Shown piece by piece: positions 1 to 11,600 of a stretch of 64,000 nt of DNA (positions are counted from its first letter, which is position 1; the number at the start of each line of letters is the position of its first letter). Source of the stretch: Theristus sp. LFF4_11. Its lineage: Eukaryota; Nematoda; Chromadorea; Monhysterida; Xyalidae. Under the pieces are notes generated by a model that was not told the origin of the DNA, did no database searches, and saw only the letters and a program-made list of their open reading frames with translations. The position numbers and the translations under genes are program-made. The stretch covers positions 30,315-94,314 of the forward strand of contig JASANC010005263.1 of the NCBI GenBank assembly GCA_030248135.1, written 5' to 3'.

Positions 1-3000
1 CCACCGTCTTTAAGTAATATTTGAGAAATTGTTTTAAAACAGCTTATCAGCCCTTTTTAATCGCAAATTCGCAAACCATTCGCAATTCTCTTCCACTTTC
101 CGTTTCACACAACAAAAACTTTCACGTCCAGTTTTATGGTCAGCAATGTCGTAATTGCGCACGCCAGAAAAAAAAGTGAAACGCAACTACTGCTGTTTCA
201 TCAAAACACGAATAACAAACGAAAGTATGATCGGTTGTTCAATCTACTTTGCACAAAGGTTTGCCGAAAACCGAAAAAAACGCTGTTTGATTTTATCCAA
301 AACCGCTGGTTGCGAAATCGATTGTCCATATGGTAAAAAATGCACTTTATTCACGTTTGTAGTTTGAAAGATTACACTCGATGCCAATAATCATTGCGGC
401 AAAATTAATAAAAGTTGACACGTTGGTCTTTGGCGAATACAAAGAAATCCGATTGTGAAACACCTGCATTGCAACAAAAACGTTTTCCAACTTCTATAGT
501 TTTGATTAGTCAAACATTGAACTGACAGCTCTGAAAAAATCTTAAAATACAGTTGGATGCATAACTATGAAGAAGAAGATACAGGTACAGGGGGTGCGAG
601 CGCGTTTGCGGTCGTCGCTGTCATTGTTCTTAGTGGTGTCAAAATTGAGAAGCACATTTTGCGTCAGATAGTTTGACTTTAACCTGTGACTAACATTATT
701 ACCTTCAGGGCCAGAACCAATTTTTTGTGCAACGGTTTGCGACAACCCTGTATAGTTCCACAGACATCAACAAGCAACCGAGTTCAGAAAAAAGCAACAA
801 CCGTCGAAAACGAAAACGACGACATCAGAAAAGAGAATCATGCGTAATCTGACTCGGCGCATCTGTCGGACACGCGTTTCTGGTCGCAAAACACCGAATA
901 CACAAAACTAACACGCTTTCAAAAACGCAAGGAAACATGGAATGAAATAATAGACATGAACATAAAATAGCAGAGAGAGAGAACAACAATTAACTACACA
1001 ACAAAAACAATGCATTATAATCACTCTTGTTACTGTCTGGAGATCGATTGCACTACGATAGTAGGCGGATACACTGGACTGCGCAATAATCGCGGGACAA
1101 CCGTGTGATTTTACAGTGTCGCGCAAAGTGGTCTTCCTTGTTTTTGGCAACTTTTGCTTCAAATCTGCCGATATGCGGCAGCACACAACGCTGATTGGCT
1201 GCATTGTACTGGTCCAATCAATAATGACTGCCATTTCATGGATAACCATTTCGTTGGTTTAGAAAACAAAATAAAAGCGGAATAAGTTGATTGAAATGGT
1301 GAACATGGATGATCCTTTTAGTCCTACTGTGCTATTGTCTCCTCGCAAAGCGATTGCGTTATGATTAGGAAATTATTATTATTTTATTGTTGTTGCGTTG
1401 TTTTCACCTTCAACGTATCAGTTTGATAGCCGTAACAGATAGCAGCTGATTGTCTGTTGAACAACATGAGCGACTGCGAGAATACAACATGAATAGTGCT
1501 TTTTTATCACACAAAATCTTCGTAGATTGTGTCCAAGTTTAAAAAGATTGATTGGTTCAAATTATTTTTTTTGCGTAATGCAGAAAATATTGGACTTGGA
1601 TTGTACCGTACCAAATCGTGTGGACAGTAGGTCAAAAACACGTCATTGACTACTAGCAACAGCCCGAAAAGTCGTCAAATGATTGGTTTGTGGACACATC
1701 ATCAGCTGATTTTGAAATTACAAGTCTTGTTGATTACACAATTTTGACTATTGGTCGCCAAATTTTAACCCTGATTATCTGTACAGCCTTACTTCACGTC
1801 GAATCAGGTTTTGTACTGTTATTCTGTAGAACTGTTGCGCCGCACTTCTTATTGACCCGAGCATAATTTTCTTGTTGCGGAATTTCCTGTTGTCGTTTTC
1901 TCTCTTGTTTTCTTGTTCTCTGTCTTCATAATTTATGTGCAGTCAAACGTCGGTATGCGACGACTTTCACTTTTATTTTTCAAAATTCTTTTCAAGAACG
2001 GTCATCAATTTTTTTGAGTTCTGCGACTGTATGCGTTTGCAGACGCAAAAACGAAACCAGTTTCAATCTTTATGTGACAATTCCACGCAACCTCCGTGAC
2101 CCCGCCTTTATGTTATTTTGACATTTCATTTTCAGCAATGGTGTTATTCACTTTTAAGTTTCTCATTTAAATTACCGCTTTTTTAGTTTGTGAAAACGAC
2201 AAAAATGGTGTAGCATTCTGCCCATCAGCGTATTCAGCTTGTTTGTGTAAAATGGTTTCGGCGGTGTCGGTATGTTTTTCAGGTTGATTTGACGTTTGAA
2301 CTCGGAAAAAGTTTTTTGTTTTTTTTGCTCTGTCAAAAGTTCCGTCATATTTAGAAGCATAATTTGAAAGATAGAAACGAAGCCAAAGAGTTACGTTTCT
2401 TTGTTGGTTTTAACCAGTTGATAAGTTGTTAAAACGCAGTTGATAAGTTTGTGTTTACAACTATTTTTTTTAAATCTAATTACCGGTATTTTCGTCGTCG
2501 CCGGGCTGGAAACAGCACGATTAATGGATTTTATTCAAAAATTAGTAGTCATAAATAAGCAACAGTTACTGTTTTGATAATCCCTTTCGCAATGTTTTTC
2601 TGATTTGGATAATAGTTTTCAGATGACATTGAGCGGTGCTATAATTTGGTAAACTGAGAAAATCTGCCTTGCCATTACACCGGCACAGGAGAACTGATAG
2701 TGAAACAATAAAAGTGCGGATAAGTAAAACTTCAGAAAAGGCTCTCCATTAACGTGCATGATATTGACTCCTAATTTTTTCCACTCGCTACAATTTTTCA
2801 ATCTTCTGGTGTTGCACTGTTAAAACCACGCAGACGATTTTGTTTTGATAAATCGATATGAAGATGTTAGACTATTTTATTGTGATTGTGTATGCCCTTT
2901 GATTGTTATTATTGTCTTCGCACGTGTTGCCGTGTATTGCGCAGATTTAGGTCAACTTTTATGAACCTATACCAAAAATACTGTTCATCGAGATCCGTTC

Positions 3001-3298
3001 TCTATCGTACACCACGCGATATGTTGTTTTCGTTGCGCACATCATACACGTGCTTTATTTTGAGACGGGCTACAACGGACAACGTAGAATACGTTTTGTT
3101 GTTGAATTTTCTCCAAGTCGTTGTAATTACTTTTTTGTCTGTCTCTTTTTTGATATAATCATAAGTTTTTATCTGTGCTTTCTGGCGATCAGTCCCGGAT
3201 TGATTTTAGCTTTGTTCTTGTTCCAGCAGCATTTCAGAGCAGCTTGGAGTTTTGCATTTGATTGATCCCAATTTAGGTGGAGACCAACAATCCCCGTA
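1..3298. other. Spacer upstream of the ZP gene
   Basis: No coding exon is supported here. Open frames are short, AT-rich and lack family signal or splice-compatible neighbours. It holds a half copy of the short-TIR MITE family at about 2016-2100, starting with the typical GTTCTGCGACT end. A TTTAG motif ending at 3275 lies 23 bases before the ZP start codon and could be a 5' UTR or trans-splice acceptor. Confidence 0.5.
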
Positions 3299-6200
3299 AT
3301 GGCGAGGCAAATTCGACTCTGCTTCAATAACTATTTCCGTCTGCTATCCGTCATTGGAACGTTATTAAGCTGTTCACGGATTCAGAGCGCGAACGGTCAA
3401 TCGGCCGTAGGCGGCGACGAACCGCTCCTAACCGACAAAACCAAGCCAGCTGCAGCGTTCGACGTTGCGATGCCTCTAATGAAACCGGCCATGTCTCGCC
3501 AGGAGGTGTCGACGATCAAAGAGCGATTCCCGTTTCTACCGCGACACACGTTCGGCGTGTCGCACATCCGAAGGCCGCCTCCGCTGCTCTTGCCGCCGCC
3601 GAATCCGCACCGCGCTTTCGGCCGTCGCGCGAATCCCGTGCCGTATTTCGCAACCAACCGCCGTCCTCAACCGGCAGCAGCCGTCTACGAACGAGGGCAC
3701 CCAGCCGCAGTGCCGCCCGGACGGTACGGGCCCGACCGACAGCAACACGCGCCCGATGTGTCTTCCGGTCCCACTGGGGGCCGTTATCCCGAGCCTCCAC
3801 CTGTGAATGAAGGCTATCCGCAGCCACAACGACCGTTCCAACCGCCTGTGCGACTCTCGCCAGTGTATCCGGTGCCGGGCAGACGAGGCCCGGCATCACC
3901 ACCTTATCCGGTGCCATCCGTTCCACCTCCTGGTTACACTGAAATCAATCAACCGCCCTATTCGACTCCTGGATACCCGTCCGCTACGCCGCCGCCGCCG
4001 TACGGAGTTACGACAACGACTCCTGGTTACCCAGCATATCCTGGCACCACTCCTGGTTACCCAGCATATCCCAGTACCACGACTGGATATCCCACATATC
4101 CGAGTACAACAACAGGTTACCCGACGTATCCCTCAACAACGACTGGTTACCCGACACTCCCTGGTGATGAAGTGACCACACCGTCGACAACGTTGTCAAC
4201 CACTACTAGCTCAACGACGACCACAACAACTACGACAACAACCAGGTCCACTACTACAACCACTACAACCACAACCACAACGACAACAACAACAACAACA
4301 ACGACGACGACAACTACAACAACGACAACAACAACAACAACAACGACCACGACAACAACGACAACAACAACGACAACAACAACAACCACAACAGAAGTGA
4401 CCGGTCCTCCGCCGAATCGAATCCGAGGTAAACAAACAATAATAAGGTTTTTGTTTTTTTTGCTTAATATTTGCATTTCTCAAATGTTCAAAATATCAAG
4501 CACTAATAATGTGTCTTTGTATTTGTTTTTCATTGAAAAGTCTGCGATTTTAAAATAAAACGAATCGAACTTTACAGGAAAGCCTCATGTTGTTTGCGAA
4601 AACGATGGCATCCGCTTCACGGCAAACACGTATTTTGTGTTTGACGGAGTTGTTTATGCGAGAGGGAAAGAAGATGTGCCAGAGTGAGCCGTTGTCGCAT
4701 GTTTTAGTTGAAATTAGTGAAATATTAAAGAATGAAATGCTCAAACGCCAAAAGGTTTAGTGTAAGGACAAAAAAAGATTTTGATCGAAAATGACATAAG
4801 GACAAAAAATGATTTTGATCGAAAATGACACACCGGTACGTTGCAATCAACAATTTATTGGCAGTGGCAAATTACACAAAAAATAAATTAATGAATTCAG
4901 GTTCTCTCCAAGTGCTTTGACACCTAAACTATCATGGTTATAAATTGTGTTGATTTTTAACGCAGCTGTTATCGTGTATTCCATGCTCGTGAAAAAACGA
5001 TCCAATTGACATTCAACTACGCAAAGTGCGGTCGACGAAATAATGGTGCCCGAGTGGGTTGAGTTTTTCTTTCCATGAGTTTGTTGATAACTTCTATAAA
5101 CTGAAAAAAAAACAGTCAAACGCTCACTTTGCAGCCTGGCTACACCGACTACTCTGTAGAAGTGATCGTGCAGTTCAACTTGCCAAACGGCGAGATGTTC
5201 GTACAGTCGTTTTTCGCGCAATGTCACAGTCAACGAATCGTCTATGAACAAGATGAACTGCCACGACGGATCGAAGAAGCACTGGAAGAGTATGTGTGCT
5301 GTCAGGGAGCGTGTTTTCATTTCATTTATCAGACTTGTGCTTTGCAAATAAATGTTGGCGTAATTTCAGTGCAACCTTATTTCAGTTTACTTATCCATGT
5401 ATTTTGCACTTCCCTAAAATGTACCTGAGTGGCTTAATAATTGCTTATTCTGTTGATTTTATTGTTTTCGTTCAGACTACAGCTGATTCCGATTAAAATT
5501 GAACGCAAGGCAGACATGCCGAACTGTACGATGCGTGTTGTGCCCGAAGACGAAGAAGACTTACATCGATACGGGCCGTCGGACAAAAAACCCGTGCGAG
5601 ACGCACAAATTGGTCAGCAACTGCGCATTGAGTGGAGTCTCGATCCCGTCAGCGGTGCGTTTCTAAACTATTGGCTGATTTTTTGCGGGAACGGCATATT
5701 TTGCGAAAAGAAAACAAAATGCATAAGGTTCACAGTTAATAAAATGAAAACACATAAAAAATATCAAATAGAACTCCTTTAAAAAAACTTCGTTTGTCGA
5801 TTTTTCTATTCGCTATTTTGCGCTGCACGTTACAGAGGCATACGGCTTCATTGTGCGCAACTGCACTGTTCGAGACGCCATCTCCGGCATATCGCATGTG
5901 GTTATCGACGAGAACGGGTACGAACAAGCGCGCAGCATTATTTGGTGTACCCGCTAGACCAGCGAGTGTTTCAGCTTGTAAAAAATGCAAACAGTTGACT
6001 GAACATATTGCTGCAGCTGCTCAACTGATATCAACATTCTGGCGCATCCACATTACGACACGTACCACGATCTCGCCATTGTGCACTGGCACGCGTTCAA
6101 GGTGCCTGACAATGCGTTGCTCAGCATCAGTTGCCATTTTGACATTTGCACGGACATCGAGGACGATGACGGCGTCAGTAGTTGCAGTGAAATACCAACG

Positions 6201-7579
6201 GTACTAACAATTAAAGGGGCATTCATGAAGCAGTAATTAGTGATTCGAAGCTGTGTTAAAACATAGCTAGGCGGTCATTAAATATTGCTTCATGAATGTC
6301 GCTTAAGTCTTTTTATTACGTGCAAAACGAGTAGACTGACGCGCTACTATGCGCCTAGCGTTTGCAGTCATGGAGTCCATAGAATATTATTCAGCACACA
6401 ACTGTACGTAGAAGAACAACATTATCAACATCACAACAACATTCTTACGAAGAAAGCATTAAGCGGCATTCATGAAGCAGTATTAAGTGACGCGTAGCTG
6501 TGCTAATAAACACTGATTCATGAATGCGGCATAACAATTGCAGCCACCGTTCTGTCCGAATCTGGTCAGTGCGCCGCCGAATCAGCTGGTGTTCGACTTT
6601 GGTCAAGAGAATTTCGCCGCACGTCGAATGGTCGACCGCCAATTGGTGCAACGTCAAGAACAGCAGCAGCAGCAGCTGGTCGACGTCGCCGTGGACGTGT
6701 GCGTCAGGGGCGATGATCAGCGAGAGGACGAGCACGACTTGCTGGCAGAGCAGTGCGAACGGCAACGCGCTCAGAGAGGCCAAGCAACGGCGAATGCGTC
6801 GCGTGAGTTTTCGCCATTGAAAAAACAACAAGCATCGTGGTAGGAATCTACAGTCGAACTTTAAATTATGGGCAACCAATTGATTGGTTGGTCGTCGTGA
6901 TGTATGTATTTTATGAACGCTAAACTCCGCCTCTCCACAGCAATGCAAGCATCGCGTGTGATCACCAAGCAATCAGTTGAAATTTAGAGTAGTTCGACGG
7001 TACAACAGTTGCTTCTTTTACACGGCAAATAGGTAGTTTCTTTCTGCGTTTGTGTTTTTGGCCCGTTTATCTGCTTCAAAAACGAATTCCGCAGGACACC
7101 ACAAACGACCTCGACTAGAGTTCGGCGTGCGCCGTCGCAAACTGCGCGTCTGCATGTCGCGCCTGTTGTTCTCGGCGATTCTCGCGTTCACGCTGCTCTG
7201 TTTCGCAATCTCGACCGGAGTGCTGATTGTCGGTCGTCTGATGCGGCGTCTGAAAACGGCCAGACGCATTGGTCCAATTGGCGAACAATCAACCGAGTTG
7301 AGTACAAACTCGTCTTCGTCCGAATTGGACCCGGCGTCGACAATGTGGGACGAACACTGCCGCAATCATAATAATAACAGCGGAGTGTCACAGCTGTCAC
7401 CGCAAGATGATCGCATGATTGTCTGCACTGTCGCCAATCAAGTGCGCCACGTTGATGATCGGGAACTCGCTGATACCGCCAATGGTTGCCAACGACGCCA
7501 GCAGCGACCACCCGTCCATTCTTCGCATGAGTCAACAACAACAACAAACATTGACTGTCATTCGGTGGGCATTGATTAG
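3299..7579 (+). CDS. Membrane-anchored ZP-domain protein, cuticlin-like, with Pro-rich and poly-Thr N-terminal region
   Basis: Exons 3299-4427, 4578-4683, 4966-5053, 5135-5289, 5476-5654, 5836-5917, 6017-6173, 6544-6802 and 7095-7579 join in phase to 879 codons. The first ~33 residues read as a signal peptide. A Pro-rich stretch follows, then GYPTYPSTTT-type repeats (~236-290) and a nearly pure Thr run (~291-366), probably O-glycosylated. The ZP module (~380-640) has the expected cysteines: VVCEND, DCYR, AKCGR, FAQC, PNCTM, RNCTV, GCST, ISCH, DICT. A basic RRRK site precedes one membrane helix (~743-765), as in cuticlins that are cut by a furin-like protease; a ~115-residue tail follows. ZP modules polymerise into extracellular matrix, so a cuticle or apical-matrix role is inferred. 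Exon 4966-5053 was recovered from phase and from two missing ZP cysteines. Introns carry Tourist-like MITEs. Confidence 0.86.
4180..4400 (+). repeat. ACN-rich simple repeat encoding poly-threonine
   Basis: About 220 bases of ACA/ACG/ACT/ACC triplets inside exon 1 of the ZP gene, giving about 70 threonines. The mixed synonymous codons argue against very recent slippage of one triplet. The other strand reads as poly-valine, which is only a shadow. Confidence 0.9.
6215..6303. mobile_element. Tourist-like MITE, copy 1
   Basis: An 89-bp element in intron 7 of the ZP gene. Its ends are AGGGGCATTCATGAAGCA and the inverted TGCTTCATGAATG. It is flanked by the 3-bp duplication TAA (6212-6214 and 6304-6306). 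A 3-bp T-N-A duplication and GGGGCATTC ends fit PIF/Harbinger (Tourist) MITEs. There is no coding capacity. Confidence 0.75.
6463..6531. mobile_element. Tourist-like MITE, copy 2
   Basis: A 69-bp relative of the 6215 element, in the same intron and just before the acceptor of exon 8. The TIR is GCGGCATTCATGAA with its inverse at the right end, and TAA flanks both sides. It ends about a dozen bases before the exon, so it overlaps the likely branch-point region. Confidence 0.7.
6851..6999. mobile_element. TA-flanked MITE (CAGTCGAAC family)
   Basis: Intronic element of about 150 bp (ZP intron 8). The left end is TA-CAGTCGAACTTTAAATTA and the right end is a degenerate inverse. The interior has the family motifs AAACTCCGCC and CCACAGCAATG. 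A TA duplication is typical of Tc1/mariner-type MITEs. Relatives lie near 10890, 12426, 14571, 28115, 36526 and 58818. Confidence 0.65.
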
Positions 7580-7686
7580 AGCAACCAACCATGTGCAGTT
7601 TTTCTTTTGCCTCCGATGCGCCGTTTTTTCAAAACTAGAGTACTTTGTATTTTCTTGTGTTTACTGCCAGTTTCATTTTTGTTTTA

Positions 7687-7746
7687 AGGCGCATTCAGGA
7701 AACAGTATTTAATGACGCACAGCTGTGTTAAAACATGAATGCCCCT
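7687..7746. mobile_element. Tourist-like MITE, copy 3 (short)
   Basis: A 60-bp copy with ends AGGCGCATTC and GAATGCCCCT, flanked by TTA on both sides (7684-7686, 7747-7749). The right TIR has lost its CTGCTTC part. Confidence 0.65.
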
Positions 7747-7859
7747 TTATGGAACGCCATGTGTCACATCACTGTACGGCACTGGCAGAAAACTGCACAG
7801 GGCTCAAGCTTGTTGCTGGTTGGTTATCTGCTTGTGAATCTTATGTATGAGCTATTTTT

Positions 7860-8068
7860 TCAAACGTGTCCCACTGAAATGACGTGATGTGCCACCAAAC
7901 ATGCGCTTGTCGTTGATAGCAAACCAGACTTTCCGTTTAGCCGATTTCTTCCCGTAAACAAATGGTGAATGTCGAATCAATCACACCAAACTGACATTTT
8001 AGTGCCTGTACTTTGACAAACTGGCGTTTTTAAAGCAAATGACGTCATTTTAGTTCGGACACGTTTGA
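7860..8068. mobile_element. Short TIR element, CAAACGTGTCC family, copy 1
   Basis: Ends are CAAACGTGTCCCACTGAAAT and the inverse ATTTTAGTTCGGACACGTTTG, both next to the palindrome TGACGTCA or a variant. A second copy, inverted, lies at 49983-50189 and matches along most of its length. No ORF of note. Confidence 0.6.
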
Positions 8069-8542
8069 ATAAATCAACAATAAGTCTTGTTCTCGTACTG
8101 AATTGAACAGAAACGAATGTGTACGTATAAAGAATCGTCAGCGATATGAAGAAATTCATCAAATGTTCCGTTCACTATCGAGGACAGGGCTCTTCGATAT
8201 TGACCGATTTGCTTGTTTTTGTTTTTTTGTTGTTGAGAGGATACTGGTATCTGATCTTGTGAATAATACATTTGTTTTGGTATTGGTTTGTCATGAAGGA
8301 ATGGTGCCTCCTTTTCTTGTTCCATACTGTGATCTTGATGATTGTTTGTTGTGCAATTCAAAAAACTGTTGATCCTTTGATTTTCTCTTTCTGCATTTTT
8401 TTGTCAACTCCGGTTTTATTTGAAGTAGTAATGCGTCAATCAGGCAGTCCACAAATGTGTGCTCACAAAAAAGTTTTCATTTTCGTTAGTTGTTTTTGGA
8501 TTTTCAAATGTCAACGTGTCTGAGGGTTTTGCACTCTCTATA

Positions 8543-8548
8543 TTTATT
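8543..8548 (-). terminator. Candidate polyadenylation signal of the TSP1 gene
   Basis: An AATAAA hexamer on the minus strand about 150 bases beyond the inferred stop codon at 8697. Position and hexamer fit a 3' end signal; cleavage is not shown. Confidence 0.4.
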
Positions 8549-8696
8549 TACAATGAACGATTAGTGCATAAAACAATTGATTTGCTGTAAAATTAAAACT
8601 TGATTGTTATTTTTTTTGCAAAATTGGCAATAGTGGTGTCTGAATCGTAGTAACCAGACGAAGTCGAAGATTCGGCTTGGTCATAAGAATGTGCTG

Positions 8697-11600
8697 CTAT
8701 CCCAATTGCTTTCGACGATTTGCATAAAACTGCAGATTGCGCTCGTCCACGTACGTATCGCACGCTGTCGCAGGACACGGCTGCAATTAAAAAATCTCAA
8801 AATGAATTTCAAAATCACAATTCCGAAAAAATAGGAAAACTTCCTAATGCCCCCAGTCCGCATTCAAAACGCTCTTCCAAGTGTAGCTATATGGTTTCAC
8901 AATCACGCCAATTACAATCCGTTACACGTACGACACCAAAAACGGAAGTGTTCACCAGTATGTACATGCGATTGAGCGCCATGTTGAATGGACGGTCCTT
9001 ATCAGAAAGACACTCTACCTGCAGCTGCGTGATCTGCCCGTTCTTCTCGCCTGCACAGCCGCCATACCCACAAGAGCACTGTTTGTAGCGTGCGCGATCA
9101 CTGGCGCCACACGTCGCCGCGCACTGCGACCATTCGCTCCATTCACTCCAACTGCAGCACTTCTCGCCTGCCGCTCCCACGCACGGCGTCGTCTTCATTT
9201 TGCCGCCGTCGCCGCAGCTTACTGGGCCGGCTGGAGTGTTGTTGTTGTTGTGGTTTGTTTCGCTCAACAACACGACATATACAGTGCGGCTGAATAAATC
9301 AGGCACTTCTTGTGTTTCTCAATCAAGGCGAGACCAGGACAAGTGTGCGCTTCAAGAATGCATGCCGGAGTTTTTTTAATCGAGTGTGCAAGCGACAACG
9401 AATGAGCCGGATAGCACGAAGAACCAATTAATTTAAAGAAAAACAACACGTCAAATTTCCAGACACCATTGGGTTGCTGAACATTCAAATTTCGCACCAC
9501 TCTGAAAATCGACCGTACCGTAAGACCGGAAACCGTGAAACTCCACAACTCACTGAAAGAAAAAGTTGCCATATTTAATCGACCGTACCGTACCGTAAGA
9601 CCGTAAACCGTGAAACGCCAAAACAACCGACTGTAACTGCCGTCAGCAGCCGAGCCCTTCGGATGGCACTGCCGCTGGCGTTGCATCGTGCCGCGGCCGC
9701 ATGTCACCGAACAGTCGGACGGTCTCGACCAGTGCGACCACTCGGCACACACCTCGTGACTGTGGCAGTTGCGCGAGCGGGTTGCCTCGCCGACGCAGCC
9801 GTCAGGCACGCTGCACGTTCGCCGGCACGTCTGCGTCCCGGTCAGGCCGCACTTGCCGGTGCACGACGACCAGTCGCTCCATTGCGTCCACTCCGGGCAC
9901 GGAGAAGTGCCGCACGCTTTCGTTTGCGACCGTTCGCCTGGGAGGACAGAAGAGAACTACAGTCCAGATGGATAGTACAGGGTGGGCCAAAAAAAGGTTC
10001 CATTTCAAACTGCTGTCACTGGCTGGTGTTTCAATATTATGAGCTGAAATTTTCAGCATTGATAAAACATGTGATGCCATTTTTCTGACAAAATTTTTAT
10101 CCAGTTTGGTCAAGTATATTCAGTTTTACAGCACAATGTTTAAAAATTCCCAAATTTTCAAAAAAAAAACGGATTTTTAACCAAGAATTTCACAATGAAT
10201 CATTGCTCATAGACATCCAAATCATCATCAAGGTTTGTCGTCCGGCAGCGGCTGGATTGAATTTTACGCGAAACTGGCGCACACTGCAGAAAAACTTTCA
10301 GATTGCTCCCACCAGATAGCACACCAGACCCGTTGTTCTGCTGTCCACTTAACCATGACGAAACTGCAGAAAACTGAAACTGAAACACTGTTTTTATTCA
10401 AACCGCAGAAAAACTTTTCAAAAGAAACAAATTAACAGACAGAGCAACACAGAAAACAAAAAGTCAACTGAACAATTCTTTCTGTCGCAGTCGCATGGCT
10501 GCTGACTCGAGTCCGTTGTGAAAAATCAGAATTTCGCTCGAGGTGCTCAAATGCAATTTAAGTGTGAGACCTTTCCACTCTGAGCGCATGATTTGAACTA
10601 TCACGGATATCCAAAAAGACCCATTTGTCACCTTCGCAACAGTTTCAAAATTGAATCACGCATCTTGATACTAACTTTTTCTTGCACTCATTTCAGTCAA
10701 TTTGTTGATTTTTCGAGCTTTTTAGAAAATTTGCCACAGTAAGCGCTAGGAATTATTTATCGGAAAAAAATTTTGTCAGTAAAATGGCAACACATGTTTT
10801 ATCAGTGCTGAAAATTTCAGCTCATAATATTAAACCACCAGCAAGTGACAGCAGTTTGAAAATGGAACCTTTTTTTGGCCCACCCTGTATATACAACTAG
10901 CTGATTGGGTGGTTCCACCCAATGCGTGCATTCTGTGCCAACCAAACTCCGCCTCCACAGCAATACCTGGACAGACTGCACGCATCAAGTGCACATGTGT
11001 GCAATCAACCAATCATCTTCTAATTGTACATATTAGCCAGATGAACTGTATATGCATGTCGCTGTGGGGAAAGCTGGATTTTGTAATAACGTTCTCAAAA
11101 TCAACAGGAATAAAACAACAACACACCCACCGTGACAACCACCGGCTTGATTGCAGCTGCATGCTCGCGTGCGCTGACATTGACCGCCACCACAGGAGTG
11201 CGAGCACTCACTCCACGCACTCCACTGGAGCCACCGGCAGCACTCCGGGCCTGCTGATCCAACACACTGCTCTTTCATTGTTTTCGCGCCAGCGCCGCAA
11301 CTGATTTCGCCACCTAAAAATAAATAAAAAGCTGAATTATATTATATTTTGTTTTGATCCCGAGACTCAATGCGCCCATAGATATGTAAACAGTTTCATG
11401 CATGGCGCCGGAATTCAAAATTGGCAAAGTGATCTCTCTCCGACTCCCCCGAATAGGGCCGAGTCACTTGGGCGATTTTGAATTGCCACATAAACATTGA
11501 AACTACACTAGTTTCCTTTCCAAATGTCTCTACACGAAATTAAGTCGGAGAATCTAACAAAAATTGATAATAACTTGCTGATGAAACATCAGACCGAACA

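Larger units (their letters stand above)
7580..8696. other. Convergent spacer between the ZP and TSP1 genes
   Basis: It holds the 3' flanks of both genes. I see a Tourist-like MITE (7687-7746), a ~209-bp TIR element (7860-8068) and the likely TSP1 polyadenylation signal. No extra coding exon is supported. Confidence 0.5.

Noticed and set aside
4147..4476. Poly-valine and poly-cysteine minus-strand frames
   Set aside because: Antisense of the poly-threonine triplet repeat.
8593..8778. Alternative reading of the last TSP1 exon with a Ser-rich tail
   Set aside because: It needs a phase that the preceding exon does not offer. The phase-0 frame gives QPCPATAC, which completes the ninth TSP1 repeat.
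8887..9018. Read-through of the penultimate TSP1 exon to a stop at 8887
   Set aside because: The frame stays open, but splicing at GTAGAG (9018) to 8780 restores the TSP1 cysteines; read-through could be a retained-intron form.
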